From the NCBI RefSeq assembly GCF_002608565.1, contig NZ_LIXM01000006.1, positions 62,001 to 126,000 of the forward strand: DNA of 64,000 nt. Direction: 5' to 3'. Positions within the stretch are counted from its first letter, which is position 1. Every line of letters begins with the position of its first letter. Positions 18,300 through 28,260 of this stretch are shown piece by piece. The translations under genes were made by a program, and so were the position numbers. Under the pieces are notes generated by a model. It had not been told where the DNA came from. It saw only the letters and a program-made list of their open reading frames with translations, and did no database searches. Source of the DNA: Vibrio sp. PID17_43. Lineage in GTDB: Bacteria > Pseudomonadota > Gammaproteobacteria > Enterobacterales > Vibrionaceae.

Positions 18300-18478
18300 G
18301 GGTGGATGCGCATCGAGCCATCTCGACCTTTACTGTTGTCAAAAGCCTCTTTGACCTTTGTATCAAGCTCGTGACGATTTGCCTCGCGCTGAATAGCCTT
18401 ATGACGGAGCTTAATCCATAATAAAACCCACTTCGAGAAACCCCGGACACCTTCGCTATACGGACAACAGTGAAGCAC
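18300..18478 (-). mobile_element. Fragment of an IS3-type transposase (OrfB-like)
   Basis: The minus-strand frame here encodes 'REANRHELDTKVKEAF', then 'DNSKGRDGSMRI'. This resembles the region before the DDE core of IS3-family OrfB proteins, where an R-rich helix and 'f..s.g.yGs.Ri' occur. No upstream or downstream transposase sequence and no terminal repeats are visible, so it would be a short relic. The match is from memory of the motif and is weak. Confidence 0.35.
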
Positions 18479-18515
18479 AGCAGGTATTCGCTTAGAGCCT
18501 TCCGAGTTGGCTGGT

Positions 18516-18677
18516 ATGGTTGGATCGGTGTATGTTTCGAATGACCAAGAGTACCAAGCGAGAATGGTGCTTACTGAAGACAGATTGAAAAATGAGACGC
18601 ACCTAGTGTGGGCTACGGTTGACGTTATGGTGCCTGAGGCTGGAATGTCGGCTTACCTGGCAGAATCGGGTCGATAA
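18516..18677 (+). other. Short open frame of unknown status (53 codons)
   Basis: A frame open from ~18471 has an ATG at 18516 and ends at TAA 18677. It encodes a soluble-looking tail including '[20 protein letters not shown]'. There is no Shine-Dalgarno. The composition is protein-like, so it may be the 3' remnant of a lost gene beside the transposase relic. I do not recognise it. The rest of 18223-18764 shows no other gene. Confidence 0.25.
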
Positions 18678-18711
18678 TCGATTTTGCACTTGCTTTGGGA
18701 ACAGTGAGAGC

Positions 18712-18744
18712 AAAAGAAAAGGGCTCATGAGCGGATGAGCCCTT
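18712..18744 (-). terminator. Terminator of the cydDC operon
   Basis: The stem GGGCTCAT/ATGAGCCC (18721-18742) lies 21 bp past the cydC stop. On the minus strand a TTTTCTTTT tract follows. Confidence 0.85.
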
Positions 18745-18764
18745 TGTGTATTTGAGTCTCTAAA

Positions 18765-20486
18765 TTACAGAGACTGAAAAAGCTGGTGGTAACGCCCTTT
18801 CTGAGCAAGCAGAGCTAGGTGGCTACCTTGTTCGATGATCTCGCCTTGCTCCATCAGACAGATGTTGTCCATGCTTTCTAACTCAATCAAACGGTGAGTA
18901 ATAAATACCACAGTTTTGTTCGCAAAGTGCTCTTTGAACAGTTTCATTACCGTATGCTCAGTGCGTTTGTCCAGGCCTTCGGTTGGTTCATCAAGAAGTA
19001 GGATAGGGGCATCGCGCAATAGGGCACGAGCAATACCAATTCGACGCTTTTCGCCACCGGACAGTTGACGTCCGCCATCACCTAACCAAGCGTTCAATCC
19101 CGGCTCGTCTAATAGATTCGTTAAATCTACTTTCGTAAGAATATCAGCCAGTTGTTCGTCCGTGGCTTCTGGGGCTGCAAGCAATAGGTTGTCACGCAAT
19201 GTGCCATTAAGAACATCAACACGTTGACTCACTACTGTGATTGCTGCGCGCAGATCGGATTCGCTCCAATCTTGTAGAGGCGCACGACCGATGCTCACTT
19301 GACCTTGGTTTACATCCCAGTAGCGGCAAAGCAATTGAATAAGCGTCGATTTACCAGAACCGGTTTGACCGACAATCGCCGTTTTTGAGCCTAGTGGCAG
19401 TGATAGTGTTAGATCTTTCAGTACTTTTTGCTGACCATCAGGGTAGGTGAAATCAACTTTGTTGAACTCAATATCCAGTGGTCGGTCTACATGTTTTGAT
19501 GCTTCTGGGAAGACAACGTCTGGCTCAGCTAAGGTGATTTCGTTTAATCGACGTGCTGAAGTCAATGTTTGACCAAGGTATTGGAAAGCGCCTGCGATTG
19601 GCATCAGAATTTCAAAACTCGCCATGGTGGCAAACGCAAATAGCGCAATCCAAGGATCTGGCGCACGACCACCAACACCGTCCGCAGCAAACCAAAGCAT
19701 AGCAACTAAGGTTAAACCATTCGCTAGCATCAACAGACCAGAAGCCATACCTGTTAGGTTAGCGTTGACGAATTGATTGGATAGTAGCTGCTTTTGCTTC
19801 TTTAGAATCACATTACGGTAGCGTTCTTCTGCGCCAAATAGGCTCAGTTCGCTGTAACCTTGAAGCCAGTCCAGTGTTGCTACTCGTAGCTGTGCTTTAT
19901 TTTGAGTCAGGTGTTCGCCGTTATTCTTACCAAGTTTGTAGAACAATACCGGCCACACTAGCAGCATTACCGTTAGAGTACCGCCAAGTAATAGGGCAAG
20001 GTGCCAGTCAAAGAAAGCAAGCACAGCGGTTAGCGACAAGATGCCAAACACGCCCACAATCACAGGGCTGATCAGACGTAAGTAAACATGGTCCATTGCA
20101 TCTACATCCGCCACCAGACGGTTTAGCAAATCCGCATCACGCAAAGTCGAAACACGACCGGGGATCAACGGTGCAAGCTTCTTGAAGAAGAAGATACGTA
20201 AATCAGTCAGTAATTTGAAGGTTGCGTTGTGGCTAACAACGCGCTCACCCCAACGACCTGCCGTACGTGCCATTGCTGCACCACGAACACCTGCTCCTGG
20301 AAGCATGTAATTGAAGGTTTCACGAGCGATGGTCAAGCCTGCAACCGCAGCTGCAGAGATAAACCAACCTGACAGCGTTAGCAGACCAATAGAAGCGGCT
20401 AGTGTTAGGAATGCTAGGAGCATACCCAGTGACAAACCAAACCAATGCTTTTTATACAGTTTTAGATAAGGGAGTAAATCACGCAT
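18765..20486 (-). CDS. cydC: Cysteine/glutathione ABC exporter subunit CydC
   Basis: CydC is one half of the CydDC heterodimeric ABC transporter, which exports cysteine and glutathione to the periplasm and is needed for assembly of cytochrome bd and c-type cytochromes. The 573-residue length equals that of E. coli CydC. An N-terminal six-helix membrane domain (~1-310) is followed by an ATPase domain with Walker A 'GQTGSGKST', signature 'LSGGEKRRIGIARAL', Walker B 'ILLLDEP' and the H loop 'FITHRL'. The start overlaps the end of cydD by 8 bp, so the genes are coupled. Order and strand match the trxB-cydD-cydC arrangement of E. coli. Confidence 0.95.
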   Translation of the reverse strand: MRDLLPYLKLYKKHWFGLSLGMLLAFLTLAASIGLLTLSGWFISAAAVAGLTIARETFNYMLPGAGVRGAAMARTAGRWGERVVSHNATFKLLTDLRIFFFKKLAPLIPGRVSTLRDADLLNRLVADVDAMDHVYLRLISPVIVGVFGILSLTAVLAFFDWHLALLLGGTLTVMLLVWPVLFYKLGKNNGEHLTQNKAQLRVATLDWLQGYSELSLFGAEERYRNVILKKQKQLLSNQFVNANLTGMASGLLMLANGLTLVAMLWFAADGVGGRAPDPWIALFAFATMASFEILMPIAGAFQYLGQTLTSARRLNEITLAEPDVVFPEASKHVDRPLDIEFNKVDFTYPDGQQKVLKDLTLSLPLGSKTAIVGQTGSGKSTLIQLLCRYWDVNQGQVSIGRAPLQDWSESDLRAAITVVSQRVDVLNGTLRDNLLLAAPEATDEQLADILTKVDLTNLLDEPGLNAWLGDGGRQLSGGEKRRIGIARALLRDAPILLLDEPTEGLDKRTEHTVMKLFKEHFANKTVVFITHRLIELESMDNICLMEQGEIIEQGSHLALLAQKGRYHQLFQSL

Positions 20487-22266
20487 CTAAGTTGCCCTTG
20501 TCTGATTCACGTTGAGCTAAGTTGGCCGTCAACATTTCTTTAAATAAACCTTCTTGAGACGCCAATGTTGCGTAGTCACCGCGTTGAATGATTTGACCTT
20601 GTTGCATCACCAAAATCTGAGACACATTCTGCAGTGGTGCCAGCTGATGAGTGATCATCAAATTTGTAGTCGACGCTGTGTATTTGTCGATGCCTTCCAT
20701 CACAAGTTTCTCGCTACGTGCATCCAAACTTGCCATCGGTTCGTCTAATAGCCAAAAACGACCGTTTTGTAGCATTGCCCGAGCTAGCGCAAGGCGTTGC
20801 GCCTGGCCCACAGACAAGCCACCTGAGCGGTCAGAGATTTGGTATTCCAAACCGTGCATCTCTACAAACTCTGCGGCGTGAGAGTCACTGAGTACCGAGT
20901 GCACTTGTTTGTCTTGAATATCTTGCTTACCAAGCGTGACATTGTCACGAATGCTACCATGTAGAAGCATTGGATTCTGACCAATCCAACTGATCGTCTT
21001 ACGCCATATGGCTAAATCAAGTTCAGACAATTCACAGTTGTTGATCTTTAAGCTGCCGCTATATGGCATAAAGCCAAGAATAGTGTTTACTAGGCTGGTT
21101 TTACCTGCACCACTTGGGCCGACCAATGCTGTACTTTGGTTGGCATTCAATGAGAAGGTGAGGGGTCCTGCTAGCTGTTTGCCTTCTGGGCTGAAGATAA
21201 CGAGATCATTGGCTTCTATATGAATCGGAGCGTTTTGCTCAACAACTTTACTGCCGTTTTTAACTTGGTCTACATCGAGATCTAAGAACTCAACGATGCT
21301 CTCTGCAGCGCCAACCGCTTGCTGCTTCGCATGGTAGAAAGTACCAAGGTCTCGCAGTGGTTGGTAAAACTCAGGCGCAAGGATCAGAATAAACAGACCT
21401 GCGAACAGCGTCACGCCAGTTCCGTAGTAGCCGAAGTTCAGTTCACCGATGTAGCTGAAACCGAAGTAAACCGCAGTAATGGCAATCGAAATCGAAGTGA
21501 AGAACTCAAGCACGGCAGAAGATAGGAAGGCAATCTTCAACACGTCCATAGTACGAGTACGGAACACTTCTGACGCGCCTTTCAATGTTTCAGTTTCTGA
21601 TGTTGTACGGTCGAACAAGCGGATCGTCGTCATGGCTTGCAGACGGTCGTAGAAATGACCAGAAAGTCGCTGTAGTGCTTTGAAGTTTTTGCGGTTTGCG
21701 TCTGCGGCTTTCATGCCAACTAGCGCCATGAATATAGGTACAAGCGGCGCCGTGATTAGAAAGATTAAGCCAGCCACCCAGTTAATTGGAAATACCACCA
21801 CAAGGATGACGAAAGGAACTAATATAGAAAGCGACATTTGAGGAAGGTAGCGAGAAAAGAAATCTTGCATGTCTTCGACTTGCTCTAGGATCAGTGTTGC
21901 CCAGCTACCGGCAGGTTTGCCTTTGATGTATGCCGGACCGAGTTGATGGACTTTGTCTAGAATCAGTTGACGAATATACACACGGATCTGTTCACCGCAA
22001 CGGTACCCCGCAATTTCGCGCCCCCAAGCACAGACTGCGCGTCCAACTACAGTGGCACCTAATCCAGCAAAATGCCAAACGAGTTCGCTTTTGTCCACAT
22101 GCTCAATGATTAACTGATGAAGAATGGAGGCGAGCAGGGCTGCTTGAGCCAATAAAAACACGCTTGATAGTACGCCTAGGCCTATTGCAATCATTAACCA
22201 GCGCTTGGCCAGTTTACTTTGTTGCTTAAGCCACTTATTCAAGCTGCTTTGCTTTTTCTTATCCAT
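20479..22266 (-). CDS. cydD: Cysteine/glutathione ABC exporter subunit CydD
   Basis: This 595-residue ABC half-transporter pairs with CydC. The membrane domain (~25-330) begins after a short basic N-terminus. The ATPase domain carries Walker A 'GPSGAGKTS', signature 'LSVGQAQRLALARAM', Walker B 'FWLLDEP' and the H loop 'MITHQL'. A hairpin terminator lies between trxB and this gene, and only ~44 bp remain for a separate promoter. TGTATACT just past that terminator looks like an extended -10. cydDC is therefore probably made both by read-through and by its own promoter, which is inference. Confidence 0.95.
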   Translation of the reverse strand: MDKKKQSSLNKWLKQQSKLAKRWLMIAIGLGVLSSVFLLAQAALLASILHQLIIEHVDKSELVWHFAGLGATVVGRAVCAWGREIAGYRCGEQIRVYIRQLILDKVHQLGPAYIKGKPAGSWATLILEQVEDMQDFFSRYLPQMSLSILVPFVILVVVFPINWVAGLIFLITAPLVPIFMALVGMKAADANRKNFKALQRLSGHFYDRLQAMTTIRLFDRTTSETETLKGASEVFRTRTMDVLKIAFLSSAVLEFFTSISIAITAVYFGFSYIGELNFGYYGTGVTLFAGLFILILAPEFYQPLRDLGTFYHAKQQAVGAAESIVEFLDLDVDQVKNGSKVVEQNAPIHIEANDLVIFSPEGKQLAGPLTFSLNANQSTALVGPSGAGKTSLVNTILGFMPYSGSLKINNCELSELDLAIWRKTISWIGQNPMLLHGSIRDNVTLGKQDIQDKQVHSVLSDSHAAEFVEMHGLEYQISDRSGGLSVGQAQRLALARAMLQNGRFWLLDEPMASLDARSEKLVMEGIDKYTASTTNLMITHQLAPLQNVSQILVMQQGQIIQRGDYATLASQEGLFKEMLTANLAQRESDKGNLDA

Positions 22267-22309
22267 TATGAAGGTTTAATGATAATTGTTTTAATGGGCA
22301 GTAGTATAC

Positions 22310-22340
22310 AAAAGAAAACCCAACGGGAATACCGTTGGGC
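22310..22340 (-). terminator. Terminator between trxB and cydD
   Basis: The stem CCCAACGG (22319-22326) pairs exactly with CCGTTGGG (22332-22339). On the minus strand TTTTCTTTT follows. Confidence 0.85.
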
Positions 22341-22397
22341 TATAAGGATATGACACAAATGTGAAAAGTTATTTGTCAATATACCGATTGTGTTCAG

Positions 22398-23721
<1,324 letters not shown>

Positions 23722-24381
23722 ATGATGTTACATTCACGTGAGAATACTCTACATTTAACTCAGCTCAGCATGGCTGCGATTGAACAACTATCTGCTTCCT
23801 TTGAAGGCTTACCACGTACCGAGCATGCAGATGGTCAATATCGTTTAAGACGTTACTCTGTTGTTGGTTTTGAAGATGGACAGGTCATTGACTTAAATAA
23901 AAACAGCTTTGTGCAATCTTCGGATATCAACCGATTTCAGGGAGATGTGGTTCGTCAATTCGAACCGATCGAGAAAGATATTCTTTTAAGTGAGGGCTTC
24001 CGTGAAATGTGCGAGTTGTTCGTCAACGCGAATCACTTGGTCGATGGTCAAGAAATAGAAATTCACCAAATTCGAATCACCGCGATTTATGATGAAACCC
24101 AAGTGGCACCAGAAGGCGTACACCAAGACGGTTTCGATCATATTGCTTTGGTTGGAGTGAGTCGCCACAACATTATGGGTGGCGATATCATGCTTTATAG
24201 CAGCCATAACCAAGCACCATTCTTCCGCAAAGTGCTTGAGAATGGGGAAGTGGCGATGCTGGCAGACAGCAAACTGTGGCACAATGCTGTGCCAATTCGC
24301 TCAGTAATTAATGACCAAGAAGGTCATATGGATGTCTTTGTATTGACAGCGATGGACAAGCGAAATGAACTTCAATCTTAA
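23722..24381 (+). CDS. 2-oxoglutarate/Fe(II) dioxygenase family protein
   Basis: This 219-residue soluble protein resembles the 2OG-Fe dioxygenase family that includes bacterial isoleucine 4-hydroxylase. A plausible metal triad is His134-x-Asp136 ('GVHQDGFDH') with distal His187 ('SKLWHNAVPI'), and an Arg follows at the spacing expected for the 2OG carboxylate. The substrate is unknown; free amino acids are hydroxylated by the characterised members. An alternative ATG at 23725 sits six bases from AAAGGAG and may be the true start. The gene overlaps the next one by 17 bp, so a joint role with that PLP enzyme is likely (inference). Confidence 0.75.
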   Translation: MMLHSRENTLHLTQLSMAAIEQLSASFEGLPRTEHADGQYRLRRYSVVGFEDGQVIDLNKNSFVQSSDINRFQGDVVRQFEPIEKDILLSEGFREMCELFVNANHLVDGQEIEIHQIRITAIYDETQVAPEGVHQDGFDHIALVGVSRHNIMGGDIMLYSSHNQAPFFRKVLENGEVAMLADSKLWHNAVPIRSVINDQEGHMDVFVLTAMDKRNELQS

Positions 24382-25600
24382 TCAAATCCGAGATCAATTC
24401 CCGGCACTAGCGCAATATCACAATGAGCGGCCGGTGACATTTTTTGACGGCCCTGGTGGTTCACAAGTGCCGCAATCGGTGTTGGATAGCATGGTGAACT
24501 ACCTTGGCCATTTTAATTCCAATCTTGGTGGCCACTACTTCTCTAGCCAAGTGACAGTCAATGTCATGCAAGCGGCACGAGAGTCAGCACAAGCATTACT
24601 GAACGCGCCGTCATCCGGTAATATTGTGTTTGGTGCCAACATGACGTCACTGACTTTCCAACTAAGCCGCGCCATTAGCCGCGATTGGAAAGAAGGGGAT
24701 GAAATCATTGTTTCTGCTCTAGATCATTACTCTAACGTGTCGAGCTGGCAACAAGCAGCAGAAGATAAAGGGGCTGTGGTTCATCAGGTTCGTATTAATG
24801 AAGAAGATTGTACACTCGATCTTGAGCATCTTCAGAGCTTATTGAGTGAGAAGACCCGCTTAGTAGCCGTAACCTATGCTTCGAATACGACCGGGTCTAT
24901 TGTTGATATACATCGAGTGGTTGAGATGGCACACAACACTGGTGCTCAAGTTTATGTAGACGCGGTTCATTACGCGCCGCACCACTTAATTGATGTGCAA
25001 GAGTTAGATTGTGACTTTCTAGTTTGTTCGGCGTACAAGTTTTTTGGTCCACACGTGGGCATCGCTTATGTTGCAGATCAATGGCTACACAGTATTAAGC
25101 CCTATAAAGTTGAGCCTGCAACCAACATTGGTCCGGGGCGTTTTGAAACCGGTACACAAAGCTTTGAAGGCTTAGCCGGCGTGACGGCTGCGGTGGCGTA
25201 TTTAGCTCAATTTGGTGATGCGGGCTCATCACTTCGCCAGCGTTTAGAACAAAGCTATGCTTTATACAATCAGCATGAACAACAACTGAGCGAGCATTTT
25301 TTACAGCGTTTAAGCGCACTTGATGGGGTGAATCTGTTTGGTATTGATGATGAAGGTAGCCAACGAAGAACGCCGACATTTGCGCTTACGTTCGACAAGT
25401 ACTCACCGGAGTTCATCGCCAAGACATTAGGCGAGAATAACATCTGCGTTTGGAATGGCCACTTCTACGCACTTGCCTTGGTTCGTCAATTAGGTTTAGA
25501 AGAATCTGGTGGCGTGGTTCGCATTGGCTGTATGCATTACAACACAACGGCGGAAATCGATATGTTGTTTGATGTGTTGGAAAGGACTCTAGACGCGTAA
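24365..25600 (+). CDS. Cysteine desulfurase-like PLP enzyme (VC1184 family)
   Basis: This is a 411-residue class V aminotransferase-fold protein of the group named after V. cholerae VC1184. The PLP lysine is Lys225 in 'CSAYKFFGPH', preceded by Asp199 in 'VYVDAVHYAPH', which holds the pyridine ring. His, Ser and Thr contacts occur in 'SALDHYSNVSSW' and 'ASNTTGSI'. Unlike NifS or IscS, no conserved catalytic cysteine loop near residue 320-370 is obvious, so desulfurase activity is doubtful. It is translationally coupled to the upstream 2OG oxygenase and followed by a strong terminator, so the two form a two-gene unit. Confidence 0.82.
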   Translation: MNFNLNQIRDQFPALAQYHNERPVTFFDGPGGSQVPQSVLDSMVNYLGHFNSNLGGHYFSSQVTVNVMQAARESAQALLNAPSSGNIVFGANMTSLTFQLSRAISRDWKEGDEIIVSALDHYSNVSSWQQAAEDKGAVVHQVRINEEDCTLDLEHLQSLLSEKTRLVAVTYASNTTGSIVDIHRVVEMAHNTGAQVYVDAVHYAPHHLIDVQELDCDFLVCSAYKFFGPHVGIAYVADQWLHSIKPYKVEPATNIGPGRFETGTQSFEGLAGVTAAVAYLAQFGDAGSSLRQRLEQSYALYNQHEQQLSEHFLQRLSALDGVNLFGIDDEGSQRRTPTFALTFDKYSPEFIAKTLGENNICVWNGHFYALALVRQLGLEESGGVVRIGCMHYNTTAEIDMLFDVLERTLDA

Positions 25601-25624
25601 CGCCTATTATTTCCCAGAAAAAAT

Positions 25625-25655
25625 AAAAGCTCGAGCACATGGCTCGAGCTTTTTG
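25625..25655. terminator. Bidirectional terminator
   Basis: A perfect 12-bp stem (25625-25636 with 25642-25653) lies between two convergent genes, with A-rich and T-rich flanks. Confidence 0.9.
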
Positions 25656-25679
25656 CTTTTCGGTAAGGTCAAAGATGGC

Positions 25680-26516
25680 TTATGCGCTCACTTCTACTTC
25701 GTACGAGGTAAATTTACGCACGTTGATTACGCCAGTATCAAAGATTAGGTACTGACCTTTGATGCCTTGCAGCGTGCCCGTTACGACAGGGTTCTTATCG
25801 AAATTGTGCGACGTTATTTTGGTTGGATGTTGCTGAACTGGGTAGCTCAAATCGGTAATGCTTTCACTGAGTACTTCAATCGCGTCTTCACCGTATTGTT
25901 GTTTGATCTCAGCAATCTTATCTTCCACCAGTGGCAGAAGTTCAGCAAAGCGGTCTTGCAGTGCGATAGGTTCGCCATCGCCTTTTAGTAATGTACGCCA
26001 GTTAGTTTTGTCAGCGATATGTTTTGCTAATTCCACTTCAATCAAACCAGAAATATGACGCGTTTTTACTTTAAAGATCGGTAGACCTTGCGTCGCGCCT
26101 TGATCAATCCAACGTGTTGGAATTTGGGTGTAACGGGTGATACCCACTTTTAGGCTTGAAGTGTTCGATAAGTAAACGAAGTGATTTACCATGCAGTTTT
26201 CTTCACCCCATTGCGGTTCTCGGCAGGTGCCTTGCTCGTAGTGACAAGTTTCTGGCTTCATGATGCACATATCGCAGCTCGCCAACTTCTTCATACAAAC
26301 GAAGCAGTGACCTTGAGAATAGCTTTTCTTAGTTTTGTTGCCGCAAGAGCAGCAGTAGATGTTGCCTGTGTGAGTCAGGGTAAGTGTTTGACCAAGAAAC
26401 AGACTTAAATCCACCTCTTCCTTGCCTACTGGTAAACGGTAGCTGACAGCACCATCAAGAGAAGCACGCATTTTGTTTAGCGTGCCAGTCGCAATTATTG
26501 ACATGACATTACTCAT
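25680..26516 (-). CDS. DUF2797 family, cysteine-rich zinc-binding protein
   Basis: The product is about 278 residues. The N-terminal third contains three CxxC-type pairs and further Cys and His ('CCSCGNKTKK', 'CFVCMKKLASCDMC', 'TCHYEQGTCREP'), which suggest two structural zinc sites. The middle has 'VYLSNTSSLKVGITRYTQIP', similar to the core of GIY-YIG-like folds, as noted for DUF2797 proteins. The function is unknown. The start is uncertain: ATGs at 26534, 26516 and 26504 are in frame and none has a good ribosome site. I chose the middle one. The open frame further upstream lacks support. Confidence 0.75.
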   Translation of the reverse strand: MSNVMSIIATGTLNKMRASLDGAVSYRLPVGKEEVDLSLFLGQTLTLTHTGNIYCCSCGNKTKKSYSQGHCFVCMKKLASCDMCIMKPETCHYEQGTCREPQWGEENCMVNHFVYLSNTSSLKVGITRYTQIPTRWIDQGATQGLPIFKVKTRHISGLIEVELAKHIADKTNWRTLLKGDGEPIALQDRFAELLPLVEDKIAEIKQQYGEDAIEVLSESITDLSYPVQQHPTKITSHNFDKNPVVTGTLQGIKGQYLIFDTGVINVRKFTSYEVEVSA

Positions 26517-26804
26517 TATTGTGTTTTTGGCCATTATATCAGAACAGTACCTACGCTGCTCAAGAGGTGAGAGTGTGAACCTTTTCGCAAAGCAGTACTT
26601 AATGGAAAATTGATGTTTTATTGGAGTAATATCACGCCATATAATTGTAGTCGGTTTCAAAAATGAGATTTTTTTGGAAAGAGGTGGCAATATCTCTTGA
26701 TAAAAAACTTAATTTGAAGTTAGAAAAAGCATCAGTACACTGTGCTATATAGCATAATGACAGCTAAATAAGTATAACAACAGCGAAGCTAGGTAATATT
26801 GTCA

Positions 26805-28133
26805 ATGAAGCGGATACATAAACTCATTTTTGCACTCTCTATTTTTACCATCAGTTTGGTTGCCATTTATAGTCTGATAGGTGATACGCGAAAGCTTGTG
26901 ATTACGCCGGACAAATTCAACTTTCATGCGACGAGTGATGCTAGCGCAGGAGGCATGAGTGAAGCTGATATCTCCTATCAAGAAAATGGTTTAACTCTGA
27001 GTTGTGATATTAAAAAAAGCCAATATGCTTGGCCATATTGCGGTATCTCAATTTATACCGATGTCATAGAGGCGACAAAGGGCATTGACCTTTCAAACTA
27101 CCACACCGTCCGACTGAAGTTACGCTATGAAAATGCAGGCGAAGGTGATAAAGAGCTTCGTTTGTATCTGAGAAACTATAACCCCGAGTATTCGAATCCA
27201 GATGATGAATACACGATTAAGTACAATGGGATGCAATTTTCACCATCGGACTTTGGTGAAACGATTGAAATTCCAATTAACAACTTGCAAGTGATGACAT
27301 GGTGGTTGGCTGATAACCATGTCGCGATTGAACATTCGGGCCCAGAGTTTTCCAACATTACTCGTATTGATCTTGCTACCGGGGCGAGTGCAGGCCTTGG
27401 CGAGCACAAGATTGTGATTGAGAAAATCGAGTTTGAAGGTGAATACGTAGAACAGTCAACATTACTGTTTGTTCTATTGTTTTCTTGGATGACGCTTGGT
27501 CTTGCTTTTTCTCTTCATGAGTTGCGCAAGAGCCAACTGGCTTTTGAAAGGGTGGAGAAGCGTCACCGCCACTTAAAAAAAATGAATAGTACGCTGCGAA
27601 CTCAGAATTGTGAGTTTGCCGAACTCGCTCACCGAGATGCATTAACGGGTGCGATGAATCGCCATGCTGTTCAAACCTGGTTGGAGCAAAAAGCAAGAGA
27701 GGTGAGATGGGGGCATGACTCTTTCTCCGTTCTCTATCTGGACTTAGATAAGTTCAAGAATGTAAATGATCAGTTTGGTCATCAAATGGGTGACGATGTG
27801 TTGAGAGAGTTTGTCATGGTCATTGCAAGCTCAATTGAGGCTGAAGACCGATTGGTACGCTGGGGTGGGGAAGAGTTTGTCGTATTTTGCCCAAATACCA
27901 ATATTGAGCGAGCGGTGAAACGAGCGGAGAGTATTCGTGAAAATGTGGAACGCCATTTGTGGGTTCATGGGGAACCACTAACATGCAGTATTGGTGTGGC
28001 TCAAATGCAAAATGAGCGCGTGTCAGAAACGATGGCTCGAGCCGATGAGGTGTTGTACTTGGCGAAGCGAAACGGTCGAAATTGTATCGAAGTAAACTAT
28101 GGTATGCAAAACCAGCTAGCCATCAACCAGTAA
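26805..28133 (+). CDS. Membrane diguanylate cyclase with periplasmic carbohydrate-binding-like sensor domain
   Basis: This 442-residue protein has a first membrane helix (~6-25), a ~190-residue periplasmic domain, a second helix (~219-237), a coiled linker and a GGDEF domain (~275-435). The active site reads 'GGEEF' (~354-358) with the metal Asp in 'LDLDKFKNVND', so it should make cyclic di-GMP. The inhibitory-site Arg is replaced by Glu ('EAED' before 'RLVRWGGEEF'), so product feedback is probably lost. The periplasmic domain resembles CIA30/CBM11-like jelly-roll domains ('YHTVRLKLRYEN'), hence a possible glycan sensor (inference). The ATG at 26805, ten bases after AGGT, is preferred over the TTG at 26799. 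Confidence 0.85.
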   Translation: MKRIHKLIFALSIFTISLVAIYSLIGDTRKLVITPDKFNFHATSDASAGGMSEADISYQENGLTLSCDIKKSQYAWPYCGISIYTDVIEATKGIDLSNYHTVRLKLRYENAGEGDKELRLYLRNYNPEYSNPDDEYTIKYNGMQFSPSDFGETIEIPINNLQVMTWWLADNHVAIEHSGPEFSNITRIDLATGASAGLGEHKIVIEKIEFEGEYVEQSTLLFVLLFSWMTLGLAFSLHELRKSQLAFERVEKRHRHLKKMNSTLRTQNCEFAELAHRDALTGAMNRHAVQTWLEQKAREVRWGHDSFSVLYLDLDKFKNVNDQFGHQMGDDVLREFVMVIASSIEAEDRLVRWGGEEFVVFCPNTNIERAVKRAESIRENVERHLWVHGEPLTCSIGVAQMQNERVSETMARADEVLYLAKRNGRNCIEVNYGMQNQLAINQ

Positions 28134-28223
28134 GGTGTTTTAAGGCATAAAAGTGGTCTGTGACCACCAATGATCATCTCTTTGGGGGAAGTGGCGGCAT
28201 TGGTTTGATGCCGTGGCCAACAG

Positions 28224-28257
28224 TAAAAATAGAGCAGCGTATGCTGCTCTATTTTTA
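28224..28257. terminator. Bidirectional terminator
   Basis: A 14-bp perfect stem (28225-28238 with 28243-28256), loop GTAT, between convergent genes. Confidence 0.92.
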
Positions 28258-28260
28258 GGG

